Shown here one piece after another: positions 20,197 to 30,199 of a stretch of 31,266 bases of DNA. Below the pieces are notes generated by a model. The model was not told the DNA's origin. It did not search any database and worked only from the letters and a program-made list of their open reading frames with translations. Position numbers and translations under genes: made by a program. Positions within the stretch are counted from its first letter, which is position 1. Each line of letters starts with the position of its first letter. This stretch comes from Chara braunii (Eukaryota > Streptophyta > Charophyceae > Charales > Characeae): assembly GCA_003427395.1 (NCBI GenBank), contig BFEA01000168.1, positions 1,977,832 through 2,009,097 on the forward strand. Reading direction: 5' to 3'.

Positions 20197-20460
20197 TACC
20201 TTCTTCCCCCGAATACAACTTACGGTCATTATAGCTGTATTTGAGGCATCTTTCAGACTAGATACAGCTATAATGACCGTATGTTGTATTCGGGGGAAGA
20301 AGGTAGATACAGCTATAATGACCGTATGTTGTATTCGGGGGAAGAAGGTAGTATTTGGGGCAAGCAGCAAGAATGACCAAATGATGTATTCGGGGGAAGA
20401 AGGTAGTATTTGGGGCAAACAGCAAGAATGACCAAACGATGTGTTCGGGTGAAAATGGTA
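20197..20460. repeat. Foldback plus nested direct repeats
   Basis: The left arm 20197-20240 and right arm 20262-20305 are reverse complements at 43 of 44 positions with a 21-nt loop. The right arm is repeated in direct orientation at 20307-20350. Two further 55-bp units follow (20351-20405 and 20406-20460), which begin GTATTTGGGGCAA and mostly end TTCGGGGGAAGAAGGTA. A partial left-type unit (GAATACAACGTACGG) lies just upstream at 20168. Confidence 0.92.
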
Positions 20461-20655
20461 GATGACTAAAGGTAAACAGTTCTGAACTACCCTGAGCTTG
20501 TAGTTTCGAAGAAAAACGAATTCTGCCATTGGGACCGAGTTGTGTGCATTAGGTTTATTTTTTTTACTGCTTTTTCCAACGGGCTTGAGATGTCATCGTT
20601 GAGCTGACAGGCTCCTGGTGATGCGGAAGTTTTTTAATTTGTTGATCTGATTGCA

Positions 20656-20684
20656 CCTGGACCTGGACTTGGACTTGGACTTGG
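20656..20684. repeat. CTGGA(C/T) hexanucleotide repeat
   Basis: CCTGGA, CCTGGA, CTTGGA, CTTGGA, CTTGG-type hexamers in tandem. Confidence 0.85.
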
Positions 20685-21150
20685 GTCTGTATTTTGACAG
20701 TTGTACCAACTGAGCTTGGACTGTTTGTGTGTCCATTGACTTCAGATCCTCCATTCCGGACAATTCGCAGACCTGGCGCATACTAATAACGATTATAGTC
20801 TCCATCGGAGAAAACGGTTCTTAACCAGTGGGCTTGCCTACAAACAAGCGTGAATGTCATTGTGACAGCAGAACAGAAGGAAGATGGGCGATTTCTTTTG
20901 CACATTCATTTTGATGCATTAGTGGATATAAGATGATACCAAAACAAACGAAACAAATGCATATTTGATGATTATTAAAACAAACTCTCAATTAAAGAGA
21001 AAAAAAATTTCGTGGTGCTTTGTCATGAATATCGTCTGCTAGAATTTCCTCTATTCCTCCATGCATATGCCAAAAAAGTGGGATATTTAGCGAGATGCAA
21101 GTGGAAACATTTGCCAAAAGTAGGGTATGAAAACCATTTTCGAACTCTAA
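20685..21150. other. Intergenic; nothing recognised
   Basis: Mixed sequence becoming A+T-rich after 20930. I see no gene, repeat array or RNA here. Confidence 0.5.
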
Positions 21151-21157
21151 ATTTCAA

Positions 21158-21545
21158 AAGAGGATACAGTTGGTGAGGCATGCAAATAGCATTCAGGAGG
21201 TCTTGGGTTCGATCCTCATTGGCCTCGTGTATTTTCCTGGGCAAGCTTGGTGCGCATCACCTATAGATAGGTTGTTGGTTCCCCTGAGCGGCGGTATTGA
21301 GCAGAGACTGCTGATGTTCACAGGAGGGGACCGGAGGGGAGGCAAGCGACTGGCCCATCGAAGAAGTTTGGTCCTCTTGCTTACGGCTGACACTTGCCGG
21401 GAATTGCCCGCCTGGTGTAGCAGGTATCACGCCTGCTGTAGAAGGTATTACACCTGCTGGTGGGTGGAAGGGCTCACATGTTCCCTCGTTGGAGGAGCAT
21501 GGATGAGGCTACTACCGGGTTCCCGTAATACTATATTGACAATGA
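21158..21545 (+). repeat. tRNA-derived SINE-like element (head at 21158-21230)
   Basis: The head holds an A-box-like stretch ACAGTTGGTGAGGCATGC (about 21167-21184) and a clear B box GGTTCGATCC (21206-21215), spaced as in a tRNA, but the acceptor-stem ends do not pair. The complementary strand would read EDRTQDLLNA, the kind of translation often seen across tRNA-derived SINEs. The body contains repeated GCAGGTATCACGCCTGCTG / AGAAGGTATTACACCTGCTG text near 21420-21461. The end of the element is uncertain. Confidence 0.5.
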
Positions 21546-22280
21546 ATTGAATTGGTTGGGCTTAGAATAATTAGCCTTTCATATTAGAAACGAGAACACA
21601 GTTAGGTGTTCGTGTATCGATCCAGTTCCTGTTCCGTCTTGTGTACCCCGGACAGTTTTTAGGTCTTAACGTGCTCGTGCGCTCAGGTGGGGTTGCCGTT
21701 ATGGCTTGCCATCCGTGGGCAGCCTGGCGCGGAAGACCACCAAACATAGGCGTGGCCCCAGCCTTGTGGAAAAAAATGATCCCCTACTCTGGAACTTTTA
21801 TGCCTAAGGCTTGCAAGAGCACAATGGCTGCCGGAAAAGAGAAAAATGCAGTACCAGTACACCGTCGAGTGTTTCCTGTCTGACATGGCTCTGCGCGAAC
21901 GCCACAACTTTTGGGAGTCTGCTGGGGGAGGAAAATGGCTGGTGGTGCTAGCTGAAAGGAGGCCTGTGCCACCTCTTGTTATTTTGGTGTGCAGGTCGTT
22001 TTGAGCCCCAGGCAAAAGCGGATTGCGAGTAGTCTTCTTCTGATTTAGATGTATATCCCATGTAGGTTGCTATCTATCAACTGCTCCATCTGATATATCC
22101 ATCATTTTCGTTCCTTTCTCTAACCCCTCTTGTACTGTTTTTCTCCTGGTTTTTCCCTCCCTCCTGTTTTTATTCCTTGCTCTTGCTCTCCTTCTCTCCC
22201 AGTCTATTTGTTCACTCACACTGTCCCGCTCTGTCCTTCGTGCGCTCCCATTCTCTTTATTCCGAAGTATGCATACACAA
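21546..22280. other. Intergenic; no gene recognised
   Basis: Open frames on both strands (for example 21683-22015 on the minus strand) show no known motif. From about 22080 the sense strand becomes pyrimidine-rich. Confidence 0.4.
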
Positions 22281-22283
22281 ACA

Positions 22284-22306
22284 TCTCTCTCTCTCTCTCT
22301 CTCTCC
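22284..22306. repeat. (CT)n microsatellite
   Basis: Pure CT run of about 11 units. Confidence 0.93.
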
Positions 22307-22383
22307 GCCCGTTTCCCTCCTTGCTCTCCTGTCTCCTCTGGTTCGTCCCTCTTTTCTTCACCTTTGCCATTGTCTACCTTTAT

Positions 22384-22389
22384 CTTTCC

Positions 22390-22459
<70 letters not shown>

Positions 22460-22532
22460 AATACGTATGCCGAAGCAATGCCCACACACAAATACGTATG
22501 CCGAAGCAATGCCCAATCGGACTCCTCTTTCC

Positions 22533-22598
<66 letters not shown>

Positions 22599-22633
22599 AA
22601 TACGTACGCCCAAGCAATGCCCAATCAGACTCC
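22384..22633. repeat. Duplicated compound (CT)n(CA)n microsatellite
   Basis: Two copies, starting at 22384 and 22527 (143-bp offset), each read CTTTCCAC, a long CT run, a CA run, then ACAAATACGTA(T/C)GCC(G/C)AAGCAATGCCC. The tail phrase is additionally duplicated within copy 1, giving three tails in all. Confidence 0.95.
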
Positions 22634-22639
22634 CTCCCC

Positions 22640-23905
22640 ATCAACCTAATAGTAGCTCTCACACAACTGTTGAATTTGATTTCCCATACGACAGGGAAAG
22701 GTTTCCCATGAATGCCAACAAAGCGATTGCATTCTGATTGTTGATTCGGGATACTATCACATTAAGGGACGCGTCCATTAACCGAGAGGATGACATTTAA
22801 GTCCTCGAAAATAAACAAGCATGTTTGGTAGGATGCACTGATGCTTCATTAAAGGAAAAGGGCCACTCGGCCCCATCAAACCACTATTTCACGCAAGCCC
22901 AGTGCTGCCATAACGCCGCGCAGGAATCCAAAATTTTGAAGTCACCATCACGGAGAATCAAGATTGCTACAACCGGTCTTCAATGGAACTCCCTGCCTTC
23001 CACCACCCCTGTTCCCCCCGCCCCCCCCAAAAAAAATAAAACGAAAAGGAAGAAAAATTGGTACGTCGCCTCTGTGCCCTTGTGCAAGGAACCAAATCTA
23101 TGGCCCATCTGAACAAGCACCTAAACTCCATTATTGCTGTCGCATGTTACTTGGATACCCTTATCGTGTAGCCCAGATTTAAACCTAGTACTTGTCATCT
23201 CCTGCCAAGTCACACAACTTGTGAAGGTTCCACGATAATGAAGGTGAGCTTGCCAATCATTGTCCGGAGTAAGTCCCAAGATCAAGGTGTATGTGGGTGC
23301 TTGTGCTTGCTATCGCTTGACTGAAAGTCCGCCAACACTCCATGAGGATCTCCTTCAGAGCCAAGCTTCTTGTGGTTGGAAAGGTTTGTGAAGGTTAACC
23401 AAGAATTCTGCCATGAGGACAGGAGGAATGTGTAGTCTACACAGTTCGTCTCACCTGTCGTCCGCAAATGAAATCAATGGCAAGAGATGAAGACCATCAA
23501 GCTCCAAATCTGCAAGGTGAGTGGAACAGGGCCAGGACATCGGTGAGCCGTGCTATGTATGAACTCATTCAGCCCAATCGGGAAGTTTCACCGACTAACC
23601 GTTTCTACCATGATTCCTATCGCAGATGCCATGGACATGTCTAGAGCAAAGGCATGTTGATGAGCTGTGTGGCCGATGAATGGGGAACGAACGCCGTTAA
23701 ATGCCACTGAACCTGTTGAATCGGCCCCGGGGACCCCCCAAAAAACCCCACAAGCGGCACGACCTCGTAGTGCCCCCGCCCTATCATGGGGGGTCGTCTC
23801 CACACATGCCGCTGAGAATAAACAACGTCATCCCCTTCACCCTACCCCACTTCTCACCCCCCTTCGTGCTAAGTATCCCTCAAATCATCCCTGTCACCTC
23901 GTCCC
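22640..23905. other. Intergenic; no gene recognised
   Basis: Mixed sequence with C-rich tracts at about 23005-23030 and 23725-23770. A minus-strand frame at 23282-23467 shows no motif I can assign. An old transposon fragment is possible but not supported. Confidence 0.4.
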
Positions 23906-23909
23906 CACG

Positions 23910-24082
23910 CATACGCCTTCTTTGTCAGATATAGGCAAGTGTGAAGTTTCACTTGCAGGTGCAACATGTCATTGTAAAAAAATATGTGCAGAATACTTTG
24001 TTGATGGCATATCTTTTTGACAATGACATGTTGTACCTGCAAGTGGAACCTCACACTTGCCTTGTGACAAAGAAGGGGTATG
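23910..24082. repeat. Long foldback (63-66 bp arms or more)
   Basis: The left arm 23910-23975 starts CATACGCCTTCTTTGTCA and the right arm 24020-24082 ends TGACAAAGAAGGGGTATG. They pair over about 63 positions with about five mismatches and a 3-nt gap. The spacer also pairs (AAAAAATATG against CATATCTTTTT), leaving a terminal loop of about 16 nt. Both strands therefore encode near-identical peptides, a by-product of symmetry. It is a candidate MITE or hairpin RNA precursor. Confidence 0.88.
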
Positions 24083-24099
24083 TCAAACATAAAAAGTTA

Positions 24100-24520
24100 G
24101 TATATTTATATCAGTCTATAATTTTCAAAGGAAAAAAAATAAAACATCACCCAACTTTGCACGCCAAAAAAAAAGGAAATAAATGAAATTAAAAATGTAA
24201 ACGACAATTACATATATAGATTTACACGCTGAAAAGAAATGGACATGAAACCTCGTGCAACACTTGTGACTGAAATCATATAAAATGTAATGGAGATGAA
24301 AAGTCGTGAAGTACCGGCCATTGAAATTAAACATGAAAAATGTACCATAATATAATGTATCCTACTAATGACACATACTGACTAATAGAAAAACAATAAT
24401 CTAGAAGTCGTGCGGACGATGCCAATATACTCAACTACGACTAGTGCTGTCGTACAGAGGCCTTACTCATACCTGAAAATTTTTTTTTTTTTGAAGAAAA
24501 TAACTGTTGAAGCACACACA
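24100..24520. other. A+T-rich stretch
   Basis: A-rich on the + strand with several poly-A and poly-T tracts. No gene or repeat family is identified. Confidence 0.6.
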
Positions 24521-24667
24521 CTACCAGTGCCTACGTGATAATACTAAGATAATACAGCACGACAAAAAAAACAGGAGCACAGAATAGGACGAAGTTGAGT
24601 GGAAGGAGACAAAAGGGGAGTGCTGGTCTCATGATCATTGACCATACTTGCAACCGCACGAGCGACA

Positions 24668-24840
24668 CATTTGTGCGGAGATCCGTGTGGAGATCTGTGC
24701 GGGGAGTACTCGATCTCCGCACATTCCGCACCTGCACAGACCAGATCCGTGCGGAGATCCATGCGGGGGGTGGTCGTGCGGGTGCGGAAATGTGCGGGGT
24801 CGTGCGCTACGTGTGCCGCACCGTCCGGTGCTGTGCGGGA
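24668..24840. repeat. GTGCGG-rich cluster with GTGCGGAGATC repeats
   Basis: TGCGG occurs eight times and its complement CCGCA three times in about 170 bp. GTGCGGAGATCC is at 24673-24684 and 24749-24760, and its complement core GATCTCCGCAC is at 24712-24722. A run of T follows directly (24842-24861). Confidence 0.8.
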
Positions 24841-24957
24841 CTTTTTTTTTTTTTTTTTTTTAGGGGCGGTCTGAGGGGTCCGAGAGGTGTTAGCTGTGCT
24901 GGTACGACTGAGAACCAGTAACGGTGAACTTTCAACTGAGTTTCAAGCGTCAAACTG

Positions 24958-25422
24958 ATGCAGGATTACTATTGGGTGGAGTTCCACCATATCCCTGTCG
25001 AGATTCAAGCAGCCTTCGTTTATGATTTTGGAATGATGTACGATACTGCCGCCTTTATCGACTCCCTGCCCTCCTTCGTTGCAAAAAGGGATGACTGCCT
25101 GATGCTGGCCCTTGACTTCCCTCCGGGCCATCCTTTCTCTCTTGATGATGTGATTCCATAGAGGGTGGGGGGCAAAGAATACATGATCCATACCGCGCAC
25201 AAGATGCGACCGTGGTGCCCCAAATGCAGAGCGTCCGGACATCACTGTACGGAGTACGCCTGCCCACTACATCTACAGAAGAAGGCCAGATCATCGGGGA
25301 GGTTGTTGAGGGACCCGAATAAGGTTACCCACTGGCGTGCGGTGGACCCGGGGCATGAGGGATGGGTGTATGTGGAGGACCGAACGGAAGAAGGGGTCCC
25401 GAGGGGATGGGTGTGGGATTAA
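24958..25422 (+). pseudogene. LINE ORF1 fragment with zinc knuckle, one amber stop
   Basis: The first part (WVEFHHIPVEIQAAF) resembles the end of the nucleic-acid-binding domain of plant LINE ORF1 proteins. A TAG at 25159-25161 interrupts the frame, which then continues in the same frame to 25422. The second part contains MRPWCPKCRASGHHCTEYAC, a Cys-Cys-His-Cys zinc-knuckle-like motif with a slightly wide last spacing. ORF1 proteins bind the element's RNA. The upstream part is probably shifted into another frame (VNFQLSFKRQT reads at about 24924-24956). Confidence 0.75.
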
Positions 25423-25425
25423 ACA

Positions 25426-27080
25426 GGGGAACAGGAATGGGAAACACGCCAACCAAATACATGGACCCCCCCAGTGCCAGTGGAACAGAAGATGCAGGAA
25501 ACACAAATTATTTCTCCGGCAGAAAATAAAGATAATAAGGAAAACCGAGGTCGGACAAAGGTGGAGAGGAAGGGAGGGAAAGAAATATGGACCCTGAAAA
25601 AACCGTCGGGGGAACCGAAGGAAGACAGGGTGTAAACAACCCTAGGGGTGTTCTGGGCCCCGAAGCGAAACATTACGTCCCGGCCACCGCACGAACAGGG
25701 GAGAGTGGCTCTCCACAACACAAGAACGGAAATGAGGCATTCACCTCATCCACCTCAGGACAGGTGAGTGAGGAGGCGGTGACATAGAACACAACATTGA
25801 TAGAACCCCCCCTCGTTCAGACCGGACTGCAGAAGAACACGGAACGAACAGGAGGACGGGGGAAGCACGGGGACGGGGAGACGGTGATAAGGAACACAGC
25901 ATTGACAAAATTCCCCGTCACCCGCCAAACAGACCCCCCGGCAGCGACAGAACCGGCTCAAACCGGAGCGCGGATGAACACGAAAAGAACGAAAGGTGGA
26001 TGGGGAAAGCACGGGGATGGCCCAGATGATGGACATCGACCCCCTCCAAGCAGCCTTCGTCCCTGAACCGATGGAGGTGGACCCCCTTCCGGCAAATGCC
26101 AGTATGCCACCCGCGGGACTGGCCCCCGGCAGGGAGGCCGCAGCAGGGGAAGAAGGAACCCCGCCACCGCACACGCCCGTGGAACAAAAGCTGGTCGCCA
26201 TTGCAGACTGGCTCATGAGCAACCTCAAAGCCAAGTATGGCCCCCTCACAGACGACTTCTGGGATAGGACATACCTAGAGTTGTTCCCAATTCTGGATAC
26301 CAGCAACTCACTCAAATGTGCGCTTGAACAAGGCCTGCACCCGGGGGTGGGATGGACGGAAGTGTGGCACAGATTAGCCACCATTGTTTGTTCCCGCTTT
26401 CGGCCACCCCGCCCAGCTACAGAGAACGGGGTGGAAGAGGAAGCGGAACAGAACTTCAACAAGGAAGATGGAGAACTCCCACTGGCCTCACAACCACCCG
26501 CACCTCCCCCTGACCCTGCCCCCCGGGACCCTGAAGAAGACACACCACTTGACCTACTGCGGAGGAAAAAACTCAGACATGTAGTGGAACAGGGCCAGGA
26601 CATGGGGCCGTTGTCACAGGCTGCAATGCTGATGATCCCCGTGCGCAAGAAGGATGGGAAATGGGAGGTTGGCCTCTCCCCGGTTGGTAAGGACAGGCAA
26701 GGCGGTCTCACACTACAGGGCCTGTCCTCCTTTTGGGCGGACCCGAAACTGTCAAACTGAAGCAGCCACAGGGATTCTGCAGATGCACCTGGAAACACAC
26801 ATTGCAGAGAATCTCCCGCCAGGAGTGCAGGCCCCGGCATCGGTGACATTTGGCCCTCAGGGACGTGTACATCCGCTTCGACTTTGGCACAGACGCAGGA
26901 CTCAAATGGCACACCCACTCCCAACTGTTAGACCTGCAGACAGTCAAGATTAGGCCCAGCGAGATCTGGAAAGAGCAGGATGTTCAGAGATGCCTGGGAG
27001 CCATACTCAGGCTGGGCGTACAGGCGGGAACATCGGGGTGGGNGNGGGAACAGCTCCCGTTGGCCCGACTAGATACCTGA
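25426..27080 (+). pseudogene. LINE ORF1/ORF2 linker with unrecognised globular segment
   Basis: The main open frame (25996-26760, 254 codons) starts MDGESTGMAQMMDIDPLQAA. It has an acidic/Pro-rich head, then a compact segment (VEQKLVAIADWLMSNLKAKY to TEVWHRLATIV, about 26176-26390), then a Pro-rich acidic stretch, then VRKKDGKWEVGLSPVGKDRQ and a TGA at 26758-26760. Apparent continuation hops frames (ILQMHLETHIAENLPPGVQA, then VYIRFDFGTDAGLKWHTHSQ), so at least two frameshifts are likely. I do not recognise the domain. An imperfect 141-bp repeat lies at its start, and there are ambiguous bases at 27043 and 27045. Confidence 0.55.
25817..26019. repeat. Imperfect internal repeat, 141-bp offset
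   Basis: TCAGACCGGACTGCAGAAGA... at 25817 recurs as TCAAACCGGAGCGCGGATGA... at 25958. Both run through AACACG, GAACGAA and GGGGAAAGCACGGGGA/GGGGGAAGCACGGGGA. The offset is a multiple of three. Confidence 0.75.
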
Positions 27081-27117
27081 ATACCTCCAAGATCCAAATG
27101 GACCCTGTTAAAGCAGT

Positions 27118-28089
27118 ATGCGCTCCGTGAACGTCAACGGCTTGGCCTCCTATAAGCCTGATAAGCAGAATGCAATATGGGACCTTATGAGGGGAGTGGG
27201 GGGCAGAAAGTGGCCAGATGTGGTATGTATCCAAGAAACACACTTGATGGACATCGCAGAACATAACCGCATCCACAAAAGAATATGGCCATATAAGGCA
27301 ATCAGGGCGCACGCCCCGAGACCAGGGAGCGCCGGGGTCGCCATCTAGATCCCCCCAGAATCTCGGGCAGACCCGGTGCATTGGGTAGTAGATCAGGAAG
27401 GGGGTCGGTGGGTGTCAATCCTGGTCGCCTTGGAACTGGAGATCGTTTGTATCTTATGCATCTACGCCCCGAATACCGCGAGGGGGAGGAGGGTATTCTT
27501 CGAGAGCCTAAAAGCACAAATCCCGGACGAGGTCCCGATAATCATAGCGGGAGACTGCAACGCAGCCCCGGACCGCTGGATGGACAGGTGGAAGATTCCC
27601 TGCCCAGCCCCAGCATACATAGAGGAGGACGAATGTATGATAGAGGATGTATGTCTCTCTTTAAAGGTCTTTGACCCTCTCCGCAAACTTAACCCAGATG
27701 CCCGATTCTTTTCATGCCTACGCAAAGTTGGGACTGACGCACAATCCAGATCAAGAATAGACATAATTCTAATCTCGGAAGACATGGGGGGATCGCTGCT
27801 GTTGGCGGCAATCCTACCCGCCAACCCGCACCTGGGCTTGGATCATAAAATGTGCTCGATCATCTTGTCATTTCGCAAGAAGCCTGATCACAGACCGGGC
27901 TTTTATAAACTCAATGTGTCCATCCTGCAACAGAACGCTTTTCGAAACTACATTAAAGACTGTTGGGAGTTCTGGCACAGGCAAAAACAACATATACCGT
28001 ATGAAACAGACTGGTTTAACAACGGTCTTCTATACTTGGGGAAAAAATGCAGAGAATACTCCAAACTCTTGATGGCTCGCAAGAATTAA
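27118..28089 (+). pseudogene. LINE APE-type endonuclease, interrupted
   Basis: It belongs to the endonuclease/exonuclease/phosphatase superfamily. Visible catalytic motifs in order are SVNVNGL (Asn near 27130), CIQETH (Glu 27235-27237), AGDCNAAPDRW (Asp 27553-27555, Asn 27559-27561), SRIDIIL (Asp 27760-27762) and LGLDHK (Asp-His 27841-27846, usually SDH). This enzyme nicks the target DNA for target-primed reverse transcription. A TAG at 27346-27348 splits it after GSAGVAI; the same frame resumes and runs to TAA at 28087-28089. Reading continues in that frame after the TAA as the spacer before the reverse transcriptase. All active-site residues remain, so damage is by stops rather than active-site loss. 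Confidence 0.85.
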
Positions 28090-28095
28090 CAGGAA

Positions 28096-30144
28096 ATGGA
28101 AGTTCATATCCGGCTTCATCAACTTGAACAACGAGAGCTTGAAAACCCTCAAGTGGCTCCTGACAATCAGTCTGAACTACAATCTCTGCGACACCAGCTC
28201 CAGACCATTGCAACACAACGCTGGGAGGGAACACGCATCAGGGGACGTTTGGCACGTCATGAAACAGAAGGGACAATGGATAAAAAATGCTTTGGCCTGG
28301 CTTGTATACGATCTCAAAGAACTGCGATAGAGGCGCTATACGATCCGCTGTAACGAAATCAGGAGGTCGTGACCTGGACGCGACATTGCATGCAAATTGC
28401 AAGGACTTTTTTCATAGATTTATTTACCTCTAGATGCGTTGGACGGGAGGAGACCGCTAGAGAAAAGGAGATCACAGTTTTTCTAGAGCCAATGGGGAAG
28501 ACTTTGTCGAACCAGCAAAGGGACCAACTAGATAAGCCCCTAACGAAGAGGAAGTTTGGATAGCCCTGAAGTAGATAGACGAGGAAAAAACCCCGAGGGT
28601 GGACGGGTTCCCAAAAGAATTTGGGAATCGTTTTGGCCACTAATGGCCCCGGACCTCATGGACTTTTACCGTCACGTGTGGAAAACGAGGCACATGGGGG
28701 AGCTGGTAGGACAAGCGGTCCTCACCTTACTGCACAAAAAAGGCGACCGGATGGACATGAAAAACTATCGCCCGATAACTCTGCCCACAGTCGTCTACAA
28801 AATGCTCGCAAAGCCTTAGCAAAACGCCTGATCCCGGTTTTGGAAGATATTATCCACCCGGCACAAACGGGATTTGTCAAGGGGCGAAGGATTCACAACA
28901 ATATTTTGCTGGTTAACGAAATCCTCAAGCTGACGAGGCAAGACAAACGCAACGCCGCCGTGGTCTTCATCGATTTCGAGAAAGCATACGACCATGTGGA
29001 TTGGACCTTCTTAGACAGATGCATGCAGAAAATGAATATTGGGCCAGCCTTTCGGCGTTGGAGTGAGATCTTACACCGCAATGCTACCACGAGTGTCCAC
29101 GTCAATGGTTTGATGGCACTAGTAATCTCTCTACAACGGTCGGTCCGCCAAGGAGACCCCTTGGCCCCTTTTCTTTTTATCATTGTGATGGAGGCATTCG
29201 CAGCGAATCTCCGCACTAATAAAGATCTTAGAAAATTACAGATCTTTGGCATCCCTGAGGAGGAGATTCCCGTATGCTCTCTGTTTGTAAATGACCTGAC
29301 TGTAATGGTCGACGCCACCCCTAAGAACATGGAAGAGATCAAACATCTGTTGGACCGATTCACGACATTTTTGGACATGACGGTCAATTGGGGGGACAAA
29401 ACACTTCGATGGTGGATCCATCACCAGGGAGTGCGCCCACCGGAACAACCGCGGGTCAAATGGCTCTCGGAAAGCGCCCCGGTCAGAGTATTGGGCATAA
29501 TGCTGACAACATTCGGGAAACCAGCTTCCAACGACGAATGGATTCTCAAACCAGCGCTGCAAAAACTGACACACTGGAACGACAAGCACACATCCTTGAT
29601 CGATAGAGCATTGGCAATCAATAATGCGGTCCTAGCAGCCCTCTGGTACAGATCGGCCCTTTGGGCCCTCAGTAAAGACGCGGTTAGATCACTCAAGAGG
29701 CAAAGCGCCGCCCTGCAGTGGAGAGGTAACAGTGAACTTCCAAACGTCATAAGCAGAGTGGCGTGGACATCGGTGATCCAGCCCAAGGACAAAGGGGGCT
29801 TGGGCATCTTGGACCCAGTCATCCAGGTTACCGCTCTGATGGTGCAATGGTTCAAAAGGCTCATCTTTACGCCGGACCTTCCCTGGTACTACCTCGTACT
29901 TGAACAGATCGCTAGACTGGCCCCGCAAGCGTTGCGAGGATTGGATCCCTTGACTTGGCTCGAAGGCCGTTATTGGTCTATACCGCGGTGCCCACGGGTC
30001 GTCAGAGACTCCACTCGAGGAGCAGCGAGGAGCGACCTGGCCAATGACGACTTCTGGCCCTGGGTGCTGAAGGGCTGGCGCCAACTCCCGTTGCCGGCAA
30101 AACCCGCGCCAGACAGATGGGAAGAGGTGATGAGGCATTACTGA
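28096..30144 (+). pseudogene. LINE reverse transcriptase, frameshifted, catalytic box FVND
   Basis: The spacer 28096-28350 (RWEGTRIRGRLARHE) and 28354-28560 (FFIDLFTSRC) precede the reverse transcriptase. Frameshifts near 28545, 28613 and 28812, a TAA at 28351-28353 and a TAG near 28570 break it. RT motifs are KNYRPITLPTVVYKMLAK, then PAQTGFVKGRRIHNNILL, motif A FIDFEKAYDHVDW (28965-29005), motif B RQGDPLAPFLF (29146-29178) and motif C LFVNDLTV (29281-29304). Motif C normally reads FADD; here the first catalytic Asp is Asn (AAT 29290-29292), which should abolish polymerisation. After the thumb comes DKGGLGILD, typical of plant LINEs. The long open frame from 28621 is out of phase with the RT until about 28812. 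Confidence 0.88.
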
Positions 30145-30199
30145 TAGAAACGGTAGGGTACACCGCAACTCAAACCCCCCATGGAGCAGTTGGGCCAGA

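Noticed and set aside
20197-20460. Resemblance to a CRISPR-like direct repeat array
   Set aside because: Units abut without unique spacers, include an inverted copy, and lie in eukaryotic nuclear DNA.
21641-22015. Overlapping + and minus frames considered as a transposase or host gene
   Set aside because: No catalytic motif or conserved domain can be seen on either strand.
22130-22737. Open frames of up to 193 codons
   Set aside because: They encode Ser-Leu and Thr-His dipeptide repeats from CT and CA microsatellites.
24842-24861. T run as the poly-A tail of the neighbouring LINE
   Set aside because: The LINE reads on the + strand, so its poly-A tail would be an A run at its right end; this T run would belong to a minus-strand element, if to any.
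25755-26924. 389-codon open frame on the minus strand
   Set aside because: It lies antisense to the LINE linker, shows no known motif and is explained by the G+C-rich composition of the sense coding frame.
28621-28812. N-terminal part of the 507-codon frame as the reverse transcriptase start
   Set aside because: In this interval the frame reads noise, while the recognisable RT motifs (KNYRPITLPTVV) lie in another frame; the two are linked by a frameshift near 28812.
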